A program made the translations under genes and the position numbers. Source: Opitutales bacterium (GTDB lineage Bacteria; Verrucomicrobiota; Verrucomicrobiia; Opitutales; UBA2987). Taken from it: a stretch of 33,204 nt of DNA. The stretch spans positions 1 to 33,204 of the forward strand of contig JAJFLV010000258.1 in assembly GCA_021772535.1 (NCBI GenBank), given 5' to 3'. Shown piece by piece: positions 1-7,898 of the stretch (position 1 is the first letter of the stretch; each line of letters starts with the position of its first letter). The notes under the pieces were generated by a model. That model saw only the letters and a list, made by a program, of their open reading frames with translations, had not been told where the DNA came from and did no database searches.

Positions 1-924
1 CATGCCCTTTATGCCCCGGAGATCGGCTATTACCGGAAAAAGGAAGCTTTGCGGGTTGGACGAGAGCGGGGAACCGATTTTTACACATCAACATCGGTGG
101 GACCGGTATTTGCTAAACTGATTGTGGCTTCGACGGTTAAGCTTTTACATCCGGAGCCACCCAATGAATATATCTTCGTGGAAATCGGTGCGGAGCCGAA
201 AAATGCCTTGTTGAATGGAATTGACCACCCCTTTGCGGATTGCCGGGTATTCCGCCTCGGCGATTCGATACAATTGCCGGAAAAGGCGGTTGTTTTTTCC
301 AATGAATGGCTCGATGCGCAGCCCTTTGTACGTTTGAAGTTTAGCAAGGGACAATGGAGAGAGATCGGTGTGCAAGTGGAGGGCGACTCTCTGAGCGAGA
401 CATTTTTAAAGGAACCAGGATCGGAATCACAGAAGCTAATTGCCGATCTTCCCACCAACACTACCGAGGGTTATTCCCTGGACTTGTCTCTGGAAGCGGA
501 GACTCGCCTGTGGGATCTATTCAAGAGAAACAGCAACTGGAAAGGCATCTTTCTAACTTTCGATTATGGAAAATCCTGGGAAGAACTGACGACATTGTTT
601 CCGAAGGGAACCGCACGGGCTTACTTTCGGCACCGGCAAAGTGACAACCTGCTGGAGCGTCCGGGGGAACAGGATCTCACCTGCCACCTTTGCTGGGATC
701 GCCTGGTTTCTGTATTACGAGTGACCGGTTTGTCCCGGATCCATTTGGAAAGGCAGGAATCTTTTTTCATGCATTGGGCAGAAGAGGAGTTGGCTAAAAT
801 CGTATCGAAAAATCCTGGCCAGTTCGATCATTCCCGCAATGCCCTGAGGGAAATCCTGCATCCCAACCAGATGGGGCGGGCTTTTCAGGTTTTGCATGGT
901 AGGAAAGAGGAGTCCTGCAATTAA
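1..924 (+). CDS. MidA/DUF185-family SAM-dependent methyltransferase, 5' truncated by window edge
   Basis: The reading frame is open from base 1, so the true start lies upstream; 307 residues are visible, against a usual family length of about 350-390. The N-terminal block ALYAPEIGYY (residues 2-11 of the visible part) followed by DFYTS (26-30) matches the signature of the MidA/NDUFAF7 (DUF185) family. FSNEWLDAQPF (99-109) corresponds to the family's NE.lDALP motif. Family members are class I methyltransferases; the mitochondrial homologue methylates an arginine of a complex I subunit. The usual glycine-rich SAM loop after the first strand (E-G-G-G-type) reads EIGAEPKNALL (61-71), so it is poor in glycine and SAM binding may be altered. 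rpmB follows 84 bp downstream on the same strand. The family call is fairly secure; the substrate is unknown. Confidence 0.8.
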   Translation, partial: HALYAPEIGYYRKKEALRVGRERGTDFYTSTSVGPVFAKLIVASTVKLLHPEPPNEYIFVEIGAEPKNALLNGIDHPFADCRVFRLGDSIQLPEKAVVFSNEWLDAQPFVRLKFSKGQWREIGVQVEGDSLSETFLKEPGSESQKLIADLPTNTTEGYSLDLSLEAETRLWDLFKRNSNWKGIFLTFDYGKSWEELTTLFPKGTARAYFRHRQSDNLLERPGEQDLTCHLCWDRLVSVLRVTGLSRIHLERQESFFMHWAEEELAKIVSKNPGQFDHSRNALREILHPNQMGRAFQVLHGRKEESCN

Positions 925-946
925 AACTAGCAGGAGTATAAAAAGC

Positions 947-974
947 TTGCCAAGAGGACCGGAGAAATTAAATT
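947..974 (+). promoter_or_regulatory. candidate sigma-70 promoter for rpmB
   Basis: TTGCCA at 947-952 and TAAATT at 969-974 are separated by 16 bp and lie about 35 bp before the rpmB start. This is inferred from consensus resemblance only; rpmB could also be read through from the upstream methyltransferase gene. Confidence 0.3.
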
Positions 975-1008
975 CCAGCCCTTTCCCAACCGAAATCAGG
1001 ATAAAATT

Positions 1009-1239
1009 ATGGCCAGAGTATGCGCAATCACAGGTAAACGCCCCCATCGGGGGAGTCGTATCCATCGCAAGGGCCAGGCCAAGAAAAGGGGCGGAATCGG
1101 CATGCATGTGACCAAAGTGGTCAAGCGCACCTTCAAGCCCAATGTGCAGCGTGTCCGGGTTCGTCTGGCCAGCGGACAGGTAAAGCGCATGTGGGTCTGC
1201 GTCAAGGCCATCAAGGCTGGGAAGATCACCAAAGCCTGA
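1009..1239 (+). CDS. rpmB: 50S ribosomal protein L28
   Basis: This 76-residue basic protein opens with MARVCAITGKRP, the L28 N-terminal signature. It continues with the RKGQAKKRGGIG segment seen in the Thermus-like and PVC-like form of L28, and ends in VKAIKAGK. L28 is a component of the large ribosomal subunit. An AGGAT stretch about a dozen bases upstream may act as ribosome binding site, and the ATG gives exactly the family start. The gene is convergent with the small unknown ORF ending at 1289. No clear Rho-independent terminator is visible in the 49-bp gap. There is no zinc-ribbon cysteine set: only two cysteines, at residue 5 and in the C-terminal MWVCVK. Confidence 0.95.
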   Translation: MARVCAITGKRPHRGSRIHRKGQAKKRGGIGMHVTKVVKRTFKPNVQRVRVRLASGQVKRMWVCVKAIKAGKITKA

Positions 1240-1288
1240 TTTTCTGATCAGCAGCCAACATTTGGGGGCTTTGCCCTCGCATCGCTAT

Positions 1289-1588
1289 TCAATCATCGCA
1301 GCGGGAAGCGATGAGAAGTTTCCAGTAAACCTTGGCCATGAATGATAGATAGCGGTATTCGCGTTCAGCCTCGGCAAAGGTGACCCTACCGTATAAGGTG
1401 AGATATTCCTGCTTTCGCTCCGGGTAGGTTTCCGGATCATTTTCCCACAGACAGCGGGTAATCAATTCTTCGCCGTGAAAATCATCGCCCCCACTGGTGT
1501 TATTTTTAAGCAAAGTCTCCACCAAAGGAATCAATTCTTTGGCTTCGGTGGTACTGAAATTTAATGCGATAGTGGAAAACTCATTCAT
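1289..1588 (-). CDS. small hypothetical protein (99 aa)
   Basis: I do not recognise this protein. It is acidic, has no signal peptide or membrane segment, and looks helical in its C-terminal half (many E, R, Y and A residues after residue 55). The ATG at 1588 follows an A-rich stretch without a clear Shine-Dalgarno; a second in-frame-independent CAT lies close by. It is the last gene on the minus strand after pgl, 112 bp downstream, so it may be read as the tail of the pentose phosphate operon or from its own promoter. Amino acid composition looks like a genuine protein rather than a shadow ORF, and nothing else competes for the region. Function unknown. Confidence 0.5.
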   Translation of the reverse strand: MNEFSTIALNFSTTEAKELIPLVETLLKNNTSGGDDFHGEELITRCLWENDPETYPERKQEYLTLYGRVTFAEAEREYRYLSFMAKVYWKLLIASRCDD

Positions 1589-1700
1589 TTTTCGACTCTA
1601 AAAGATTAAATAAACCCTGTCGGATAAGGGGGTTAGAAAAGAAGTCGGCCAGGCCCAAAACAAGTTTAGGCTCTCTTTGCAAGAAACGGAAAAATCAAGG

Positions 1701-2432
1701 TTACTGAATGACCGATGCCGCTTCCGAATCGACCAACCAAATAACCGGTGCAGAAACCCGACCCAATACCTGAGCCGGTCTCTGGGAGGGATCAGACGGT
1801 TCCCTGAAAACCCGAGCAAGGGCCTTCGCTTTACTGCTTCCGGTAACCATCACGACGATCGAGCGACAGCGGTCCAGACCGGTTTCGGTGATGGTAAGCC
1901 GCCAACCCTTTGTCGGAACATCTACGGCGGCAAAGGATTCGTTCTCGTGGGGTCCAACAAGCGGACTGTCGGGAAAAAGGGAAGCCGTATGGCAGTCCTC
2001 ACCAAGACCCAAAAAACAGAGATCCAGGCCTTTTTGCGGTTCCACCTGATTCGACCAATTTTTTCGGAATTTTTTTGCTGCCAGTGCAGGTGACAGATCT
2101 ACCGGCCATGGCATTTTATTGGTTTCGGGAACATTGAGCGGCAGAAGAAAATGCCGGTTGGCCGTACCAAAATTGCTCTCCTCGGAATCCAGAGGCACAC
2201 AGCGTTCATCGCTGACTGTCCATCTACATTCCCGGCATAGATTCTGCATCCGGGTTTTTTGGGCTACTGCCCACTCAAAAAATGCACGGGGAGTAGAACC
2301 ACCGGAAAGACCAACCACGGCTCCTTTACCAGAATCTTCGCGGGTTTGAACAATAAGTTCCCAGGCGCGCATAAACAGCTCCTCCCTCTTCCCTATCAGG
2401 ATAATTCCATATTCGTTGGGCAACTCAATCAT
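1701..2432 (-). CDS. pgl: 6-phosphogluconolactonase (SOL/DevB type)
   Basis: The product hydrolyses 6-phosphogluconolactone to 6-phosphogluconate, step two of the oxidative pentose phosphate pathway, in the cytoplasm. Family motifs are in order: LSGGSTP (residues 42-48, phosphate loop), SDERCVP with SN (74-87) and GLGEDCHTASLFP (142-154). The last motif is normally GxDGHxASLFP; here Cys147 replaces the glycine just before the catalytic-region histidine, an unusual substitution. Length (243 aa) is normal. The gene lies 16 bp downstream of opcA and follows zwf, which supports the assignment and co-transcription. The ATG at 2432 has no obvious Shine-Dalgarno, but the N-terminus fits the family. 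Confidence 0.9.
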   Translation of the reverse strand: MIELPNEYGIILIGKREELFMRAWELIVQTREDSGKGAVVGLSGGSTPRAFFEWAVAQKTRMQNLCRECRWTVSDERCVPLDSEESNFGTANRHFLLPLNVPETNKMPWPVDLSPALAAKKFRKNWSNQVEPQKGLDLCFLGLGEDCHTASLFPDSPLVGPHENESFAAVDVPTKGWRLTITETGLDRCRSIVVMVTGSSKAKALARVFREPSDPSQRPAQVLGRVSAPVIWLVDSEAASVIQ

Positions 2433-2448
2433 GTGAACTTTTGGTCGT

Positions 2449-3456
2449 TTAAAAAAACAGCGCCTCGGCCAGTGCCTTTTCTGGATCCAGAAGATTCAAG
2501 GGAGAATGGATTGAGTGCCTGCCAAGGCCAAAATCGGCCTCAATACTGGCTGTATTTTCGCTTTTCGGAATCTTCCAGGAAAAATACTTTTCCCCATCGA
2601 GGTAATTCCAATCGATCCGCAACAGAATTGCACCCTCCTTTTCTTCATCCACTGGCTTCATTTGGAAACTTTCTTCCTTGCGATCCCTCATATTTGCCTC
2701 CGGGAAACCACAGGATTTTAGACAGGCGTCCTGCCAACACAGCAATCCGGCCGCCTCGCCGTCAAATGAAGGAGTGTAACTGACCTTCACAATCTGCAGG
2801 CCGTCAACCAGAAGCTTGGGCTCAAAGCGGCTTAAAAATTGACCGATCGATTGCCGGAAAGGAAGGGTTCGCGCATAAGCCAGGTCACTCGGGCAAACCA
2901 ATGCCGGCCAATTTATCTGCTTATAGCTATCTTTTTCAATCGAGGTGTCGAAGACTACGCGGCGAAAACTCTCTACGAAGGAAAGATAAGATTCTCGAAT
3001 GGCCCGCACAGGAACACGGTGGAACCAATGGTAGGTGGGTAAATCGCTCTCAAGCCAAATGGAAACCTGGTTTTCCAGAAAACCGGATTCTGCAGTCGGA
3101 TAGCCCAGAATGAGAGCATCGCAACAGGATACATTTCTTTTTCCGGGACCCAGAAAACATTGACTGAACAACTTGCCCTCCAGAATCTCTTCTCCCCGGT
3201 GAGTTTCCACAGGACAAAGAACGATTATTCGGGAAGGATGGTTGATACTGAATTGGATAGCGGTTTGAAAAATTTCCAAGGCTTCCTGGCCGGTAGTTTC
3301 CAGACCGAAGTGCAAAATTAAATTCAATTTGGAGGCATGAAATTCAGTCGGATTCTCGGCCTCGGCAGGATCCCCCGGTCTCCACATTTGGGCAAGCGTC
3401 GGGATGACATCCGAGACTGGCATCCTCATGCCGGGAAGTGTGTCAATCAATGCCAT
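2449..3456 (-). CDS. opcA: OpcA-like glucose-6-phosphate dehydrogenase assembly protein
   Basis: This 335-residue cytoplasmic protein resembles the OpcA family, known from cyanobacteria and actinobacteria as an allosteric or assembly partner that activates glucose-6-phosphate dehydrogenase. Supporting segments are the N-terminal MWRPG block (about residues 25-29), the SRIIVLCP strand (75-82), the region around LGYPTAESGF, and the LESDLPTYHWFH block in the middle. That block is the most recognisable OpcA feature. The gene sits between zwf (45 bp upstream) and pgl (16 bp downstream), the classical context. No catalytic motif is expected. No strong ribosome binding site precedes the ATG at 3456. 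The family call comes from sequence feel plus neighbours and is fairly confident; direct activation of this Zwf is inferred. Confidence 0.82.
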   Translation of the reverse strand: MALIDTLPGMRMPVSDVIPTLAQMWRPGDPAEAENPTEFHASKLNLILHFGLETTGQEALEIFQTAIQFSINHPSRIIVLCPVETHRGEEILEGKLFSQCFLGPGKRNVSCCDALILGYPTAESGFLENQVSIWLESDLPTYHWFHRVPVRAIRESYLSFVESFRRVVFDTSIEKDSYKQINWPALVCPSDLAYARTLPFRQSIGQFLSRFEPKLLVDGLQIVKVSYTPSFDGEAAGLLCWQDACLKSCGFPEANMRDRKEESFQMKPVDEEKEGAILLRIDWNYLDGEKYFSWKIPKSENTASIEADFGLGRHSIHSPLNLLDPEKALAEALFF

Positions 3457-3501
3457 CGAGGTTGATAATTATGCAATTATTGAATTCCATCACAACGCTC
3501 C

Positions 3502-5049
3502 TCATGGCCCTGCTCTGCGCCATTGGTGGCCATAATCCCAGAGAAGCCGCTCGGCAGCGAGCGGACCCCAGGAACCTGCGAAGTAGGTCTCCAGTCCCCT
3601 CTTTCCGCATTCGTTCCAGTATTCCAGAATAGGGGTCATGATCTTCCAGGAAGTTTCGGTTTCGTCGCCGCGGATGAACAGAGTGGCGTCGCCGGTCATG
3701 GCGTCGAGGAGCAGCCGCTCGTAAGCCTCCGGCGTATTTGAACCAAAGGTGGTGGCATAGCGAAAATGCATTTTGACCGGCTGGGTGCGGGTTTCCAGGC
3801 CGGGTATTTTTGAGTTGAGTAATAGCATGACTCCTTCATCGGGCTGAATACGGAGAACCATGGTGTTGGCTGCCACATCGAATTTGTCCGCCTCGGTAAA
3901 AAGCACTCCCGGGGGCCGCTTGAAGTGAACGCTAATCTCGCTCATCTTGCGCGCCATGCGCTTGCCTGAGCGCAGGTAAAAGGGAACTCCCTGCCAGCGC
4001 CAGTTGTTGATGAAAAGACGTAGGGCGGCATAAGTCTCGGTAAAGGAAGAATTGGGAACCCCTGGCGCTTGCATGTAACTGGTTACTTTGCGCCCGTCAA
4101 CAATCCCTTCGGTGAATTGACCCCGAACAGCATCGCTGCCCTCCGCATTCAACGTGAGCGGCTGGATCGCTTTGAGCACTTTAACCTTTTCATCCCGAAT
4201 TGCCTCAGCATCGAGAGAAACCGGAGGCTCCATGGCGGTGAGGGCAAGGAGCTGCATGGTATGGTTTTGAATCATGTCCCGCAATGCTCCACTCTGATCG
4301 TAGTAACCGGCTCGCGAGCCTACTCCTAAATCCTCTGCCACGGTTATCTGCACGCAATCGACGAAGCGGCGATTCCAGACCGGCTCAAAGATAGAGTTGG
4401 CAAAACGCTGTACGAGTAAATCCTGCACGGTTTCTTTGCCCAGATAATGATCGATGCGGTAAACTTGTTTTTCCTCGAACTCCTTGGTGATTATGCGGTT
4501 TAACTCCCTGGCAGAGGCCAAATCGTGGCCAAAAGGTTTTTCCACGATAACTTTAGCATAGTTCCCATGCGGACCGATGGTGCGTGAAAGGCCGCTGGAC
4601 CCGAGATTCTCCAGGATCGGTTTGAAAACGGCGGGCGGAGTGGAGATGTAAAACAAAATATGATAGTGGGTAGAATTCTGCCTCTCGAGTTGCTCGATTT
4701 TGGATTTCAGGCCCTGATAGGTGTCCGGGTCGTCATAGCCACCGGTATGATAGAAGATTTTTCCCTCAAGACGATTCCAGCCATCCTCACTGGGGGAACG
4801 CCGGGAGTGTTCCACAACGGCTTCGCGGGCGAATTGCCGGAACTGCTTATCGCTGAGGGGCTTGCGTCCGCAACCTATAAGCAGGCAATCGGTCGGCAGG
4901 AGGTTATCGGAATCAAGATTGTAAAAACTGGGAACAAGCTTTCGCCGGGTCAAATCTCCGGAAGCGCCAAAAATGACGATAATAGTGGGAGGGGCCCCAC
5001 GGTGGCGACTCAGACCCTCCAAAAAAGGATGTCGCATTTCTTCAGTCAT
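3502..5049 (-). CDS. zwf: glucose-6-phosphate 1-dehydrogenase
   Basis: The product oxidises glucose-6-phosphate to 6-phosphogluconolactone and reduces NADP+, the entry step of the oxidative pentose phosphate pathway. GASGDLTRRKL (28-38) is the nucleotide-binding fingerprint, EKPFG (170-174) is the conserved active-site strand, and RIDHYLGKE (198-206) is the family active-site signature with the substrate-binding lysine and catalytic histidine region. At 515 residues it has normal length. The ATG at 5049 overlaps the 3' end of the upstream yraN-like gene by 8 bp, so translation is probably coupled. opcA and pgl follow on the same strand. Confidence 0.97.
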   Translation of the reverse strand: MTEEMRHPFLEGLSRHRGAPPTIIVIFGASGDLTRRKLVPSFYNLDSDNLLPTDCLLIGCGRKPLSDKQFRQFAREAVVEHSRRSPSEDGWNRLEGKIFYHTGGYDDPDTYQGLKSKIEQLERQNSTHYHILFYISTPPAVFKPILENLGSSGLSRTIGPHGNYAKVIVEKPFGHDLASARELNRIITKEFEEKQVYRIDHYLGKETVQDLLVQRFANSIFEPVWNRRFVDCVQITVAEDLGVGSRAGYYDQSGALRDMIQNHTMQLLALTAMEPPVSLDAEAIRDEKVKVLKAIQPLTLNAEGSDAVRGQFTEGIVDGRKVTSYMQAPGVPNSSFTETYAALRLFINNWRWQGVPFYLRSGKRMARKMSEISVHFKRPPGVLFTEADKFDVAANTMVLRIQPDEGVMLLLNSKIPGLETRTQPVKMHFRYATTFGSNTPEAYERLLLDAMTGDATLFIRGDETETSWKIMTPILEYWNECGKRGLETYFAGSWGPLAAERLLWDYGHQWRRAGP

Positions 5050-5503
5050 CAGTTTTCATGCCCGCCCGATACCCGCGGAAAAACAAAGGAATATTGGGAT
5101 AATAGTTAATCGTAAATTCTTTCCTATGACAAAACCTAACCTCGGCAATGTCGAACCGAAACGTAGTAGGAGGAGAGCGTAGAGATTCAAGATATTCCTT
5201 GCAAACAAAGCGCAAGGCTCGTTTCTTTTTTTTCCTCACGCTATGAAAACCGGATACTAAGGCATATTTGTGGCGGGTGCGCACTTCTATGAAAACAAGC
5301 GCCGGCCCATCCCAGGCGACAATGTCGATCTCACCCCGCCTACCATTCCAATTACGGCAAATTACTCGCATATGCCTTTTTGCCTTGATATACCGCACAA
5401 CACTCTCTTCTCCGAAAGAACCGATTTTTCGGCGGGTATCGAGATCGTCGGATTTTTTCTTAAAAATACCAGAAAAAAGACTTATGATGCTGAATTCTAA
5501 CAA
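5042..5503 (-). CDS. UPF0102/YraN-family nuclease-fold protein
   Basis: The protein (153 aa) carries the YraN/UPF0102 pattern: GSFGEESVVRYI (28-39), RNWNGRRGEIDIVAWD (50-65) and VFIEVRTR (70-77), then RFDIAEV near the C-terminus. The family has an endonuclease-like (Holliday junction resolvase-type) fold whose active-site residues are the E, the D of GEID and the E-x-K/R pair. Here the last basic residue is Arg rather than the usual Lys. Biochemical function is unsettled for the family. The only upstream in-frame start is TTG at 5503, without a clear Shine-Dalgarno, giving an N-terminal extension of about 25 residues before the domain. It overlaps zwf by 8 bp and heads that operon. Confidence 0.85.
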   Translation of the reverse strand: MLEFSIISLFSGIFKKKSDDLDTRRKIGSFGEESVVRYIKAKRHMRVICRNWNGRRGEIDIVAWDGPALVFIEVRTRHKYALVSGFHSVRKKKKRALRFVCKEYLESLRSPPTTFRFDIAEVRFCHRKEFTINYYPNIPLFFRGYRAGMKTDD

Positions 5504-5550
5504 GTTACAGAATCGTAAAAAGTTCGATAAAGAGATATTGAATAGTTTTT

Positions 5551-5580
5551 TTGTTGAAATTTGGATAGATTTGTTAAAAT
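5551..5580 (+). promoter_or_regulatory. candidate promoter for the GAF-GspE gene
   Basis: TTGTTG at 5551-5556 and TAAAAT at 5575-5580 are 18 bp apart in an AT-rich divergent intergenic region (5504-5693). An alternative -35, TTGAAA at 5554-5559, would give a 15-bp spacer. Inferred from consensus resemblance. Confidence 0.35.
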
Positions 5581-5605
5581 GATCTTTTCAACATATTATT
5601 TGCAA

Positions 5606-5623
5606 CCCTTCATAAATGAAGGG
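5606..5623. repeat. perfect 8-bp inverted repeat in the gspE leader
   Basis: CCCTTCAT and ATGAAGGG are exact inverted copies separated by AA. The palindrome lies 26 bp after the candidate -10 box and about 70 bp before the GAF-GspE start, in the region shared with the divergent yraN-zwf operon. It has no following T-run, so an operator or leader hairpin is more likely than a terminator. Confidence 0.6.
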
Positions 5624-5693
5624 AAGATATCAATTTGATTAAAACGAAAGAGCGATAAGACAATATTTTAAACGTCAATAGAGGATTCCAGCC

Positions 5694-7898
5694 ATGATCG
5701 CAACACAAGGAATATCGGGAACCCTGCGCAGGACTCTTCTGCTCAAAATTATCTCAAAACCGCAACCCAGCAGGGAGGATGTAAGCTCGGTTATCGAGCT
5801 GACTTCCAGCAGGGTGGTGGAAGCCTTGCACGCCCAATCGATGACCCTCTACCTTATCGAAGGAAAAGAAATCGCTTTCAAGCATGTCTATTATTCGCCA
5901 TCACTTTGGGAAAACGAGCCGGATAAGGAGGATGAGTTTGAAGCAAAAAGAGAAAAGCTGCTGGAATTAAAAATACCCCTCGGCAGCGGTGTTGTCGGCA
6001 AGGTGATCGAGGACGGAGAGGCCGTCTTTTTCAGTCTTTCCCAGGATGGTGACGCCATGTTCTCAATGGCCAAGGATACCGGTTTCCAGGTAACTTCCAT
6101 GCTCACCGTGCCCCTGAAAACCAAGGACGGAAAGATTATCGGGGCTATCCAGGTGCTCAATAAGGAACCCGATGCACCTGATGACGAATTTCACCAGGAC
6201 GATCTGGCGGTGGTCGAAGAAGTGGCCGAATACTCCACTCCTCTTCTGCAGCGAATGCTCGATCCCAAATTTGAAATCAGCGATGTGGAAACCGCCAAGT
6301 ATGTGGCCAGGTTCACCAACAATGACTTGGTTATAAGTGAGGAAGAAATAGGTGTCGATGAAAAGCTGGTCGAAGTGGTGGGCGACGCGGTTATCCGGCG
6401 CGAGGGCATTTTCCCCTACAAACGACTCTCGCCGACCAGTGTAGCCGTCCTTATGCCTAATCCGCTGGACTACCAGAGGAAGGAAAGTTTTTTCACCGCC
6501 ACCGAGCTGCATGTCGATGAAATTGCTGTGGCGCCGGCCTCCCTGGTGGAAACTCTGCTTAAAAAGTATTTCAAAGAGGATACCTCCACCCCCGTCCCTG
6601 ACGATGGAGATATGTCCGAACTGGTCGATGTGCTGGGCGCTGAGTATGACACCGGGGGTGAAGTCGGGGGAATCAGCGCTGAAGATGCGGATGACGAAGA
6701 GTCGGCGCCTATTATCCAAATGGCCAACCGGATTATCGAGGATGCCTACATTTCCGGTGCCAGTGACATTCACATAGAACCGCAGGAAAACGATTTGCTC
6801 ATTCGCTACCGAGTGGACGGCGTTTGCGCGGAAAAGCTTAGACTGCCCAAACAGGTGGGTGGCGGTCTGGTAGCACGTCTGAAAATCATGAGCGATTTGG
6901 ATATCGCGGAAAAACGCCTGCCACAGGATGGCCGCATCGTATTTAAGAAATATACCAAAAAGAATATCAACATCGACCTTCGCGTAGCCACCGGCCCGAT
7001 GAATTTCGGAGAAAAGGTTGTCATGCGTATTCTTGACAAAAGCAAATCGACCCTGCCCATCACCGCATTGGGATTTTCGGAAGAAAACCTGTCCCGCTAC
7101 CGCAAGCAAATAACTTTGCCCTACGGCATGCTGCTGCACTGCGGCCCAACCGGTTCCGGGAAATCGATGACCCTGTTCGCCGCCTTGGGCGAGGTGGCCC
7201 ACCCGGGAATCAATGTGCAAACGGCAGAAGATCCGATCGAGTACACTCTATCCGGCATCAATCAGATGCAAATGAAAAAAGAGATCGGACTCACCTTTGC
7301 GGCGGCCTTGCGCTGTTATCTCCGAATGGATCCGGACGTTATTCTGGTGGGGGAAATTCGCGACCAGGAGACCGCCGAAATCGCCATCGAAGCCGCCCTC
7401 ACTGGCCACTTGATGCTGAGTACTTTGCATACCAATGATGCCCCCAGCACCATCGCCCGATTCGATGACATGGGCATCGAACCGTTTATGATTTCAGCTT
7501 CCCTGCTGGTGGTTTGCGCTCAGCGCCTCATGCGCCGGGTCTGCAAAAACTGCAAGGAGACCTATGTGCCGGTAGACAGTGAAAAGGAAATCATTGAAAA
7601 AGCCATCGGCTGGTGCGGCGAAATCTTTCGCGCGCCGGAGAGCGGGTGCCCCATGTGCGGGGGCCTCGGCTACAAAGGTCGTGTCGGCATCCACGAGCTG
7701 ATGACCAACAGTGAGGAATTGACCAAGGGTATCAACACGAAAGTGGAAACCGCGGTATTGAAACGCATTGCCATGCGCAACGGCATGAAGTCCCTTCATC
7801 AGGACAGTATGCTCAAGGCGAAAGAGGGTATTTCCACCATTATGGAAGGGCTTTCCAACGTGCCGCCGGATATGATCACGGGCGATCAAGACGACTAG
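5694..7898 (+). CDS. GspE/PilB-family type II secretion or type IV pilus assembly ATPase with N-terminal GAF domain
   Basis: This 734-residue protein has a GAF-like domain at about residues 30-185 (LYLIEG, then [11 protein letters not shown] and [21 protein letters not shown]). A poorly conserved T2SSE_N-like segment follows to about 290, then an acidic linker, then a complete GspE/PilB ATPase from about 335. ATPase landmarks are [10 protein letters not shown] (354-363), Walker A GPTGSGKS (484-491), the Asp box AEDPIEY (511-517), Walker [13 protein letters not shown] (546-557), the His box STLHTNDA (576-583), and a tetracysteine zinc site C617-x2-C620 / C652-x2-C655. It would power pseudopilus or pilus assembly at the inner membrane. 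GAF modules bind small ligands, so the fusion suggests signal-dependent control (inference). GAGG before the ATG at 5694 is a plausible ribosome binding site. No gspD/F/G neighbours are present. Confidence 0.92.
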   Translation: MIATQGISGTLRRTLLLKIISKPQPSREDVSSVIELTSSRVVEALHAQSMTLYLIEGKEIAFKHVYYSPSLWENEPDKEDEFEAKREKLLELKIPLGSGVVGKVIEDGEAVFFSLSQDGDAMFSMAKDTGFQVTSMLTVPLKTKDGKIIGAIQVLNKEPDAPDDEFHQDDLAVVEEVAEYSTPLLQRMLDPKFEISDVETAKYVARFTNNDLVISEEEIGVDEKLVEVVGDAVIRREGIFPYKRLSPTSVAVLMPNPLDYQRKESFFTATELHVDEIAVAPASLVETLLKKYFKEDTSTPVPDDGDMSELVDVLGAEYDTGGEVGGISAEDADDEESAPIIQMANRIIEDAYISGASDIHIEPQENDLLIRYRVDGVCAEKLRLPKQVGGGLVARLKIMSDLDIAEKRLPQDGRIVFKKYTKKNINIDLRVATGPMNFGEKVVMRILDKSKSTLPITALGFSEENLSRYRKQITLPYGMLLHCGPTGSGKSMTLFAALGEVAHPGINVQTAEDPIEYTLSGINQMQMKKEIGLTFAAALRCYLRMDPDVILVGEIRDQETAEIAIEAALTGHLMLSTLHTNDAPSTIARFDDMGIEPFMISASLLVVCAQRLMRRVCKNCKETYVPVDSEKEIIEKAIGWCGEIFRAPESGCPMCGGLGYKGRVGIHELMTNSEELTKGINTKVETAVLKRIAMRNGMKSLHQDSMLKAKEGISTIMEGLSNVPPDMITGDQDD

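Noticed and set aside
715-1107. 130-codon minus-strand frame opposite rpmB and the methyltransferase
   Set aside because: It is antisense to two well-supported genes and has no recognisable features.
1240-1288. Possible hairpin around AGCCAA...GGGGGCT after rpmB, considered as a terminator
   Set aside because: The stem is bulged and followed by mixed sequence instead of a T-run.
6063-7220. 385-codon open frame on the minus strand
   Set aside because: It lies wholly inside the GAF-GspE gene on the opposite strand, has no recognisable domain and the plus-strand frame carries all ATPase motifs.
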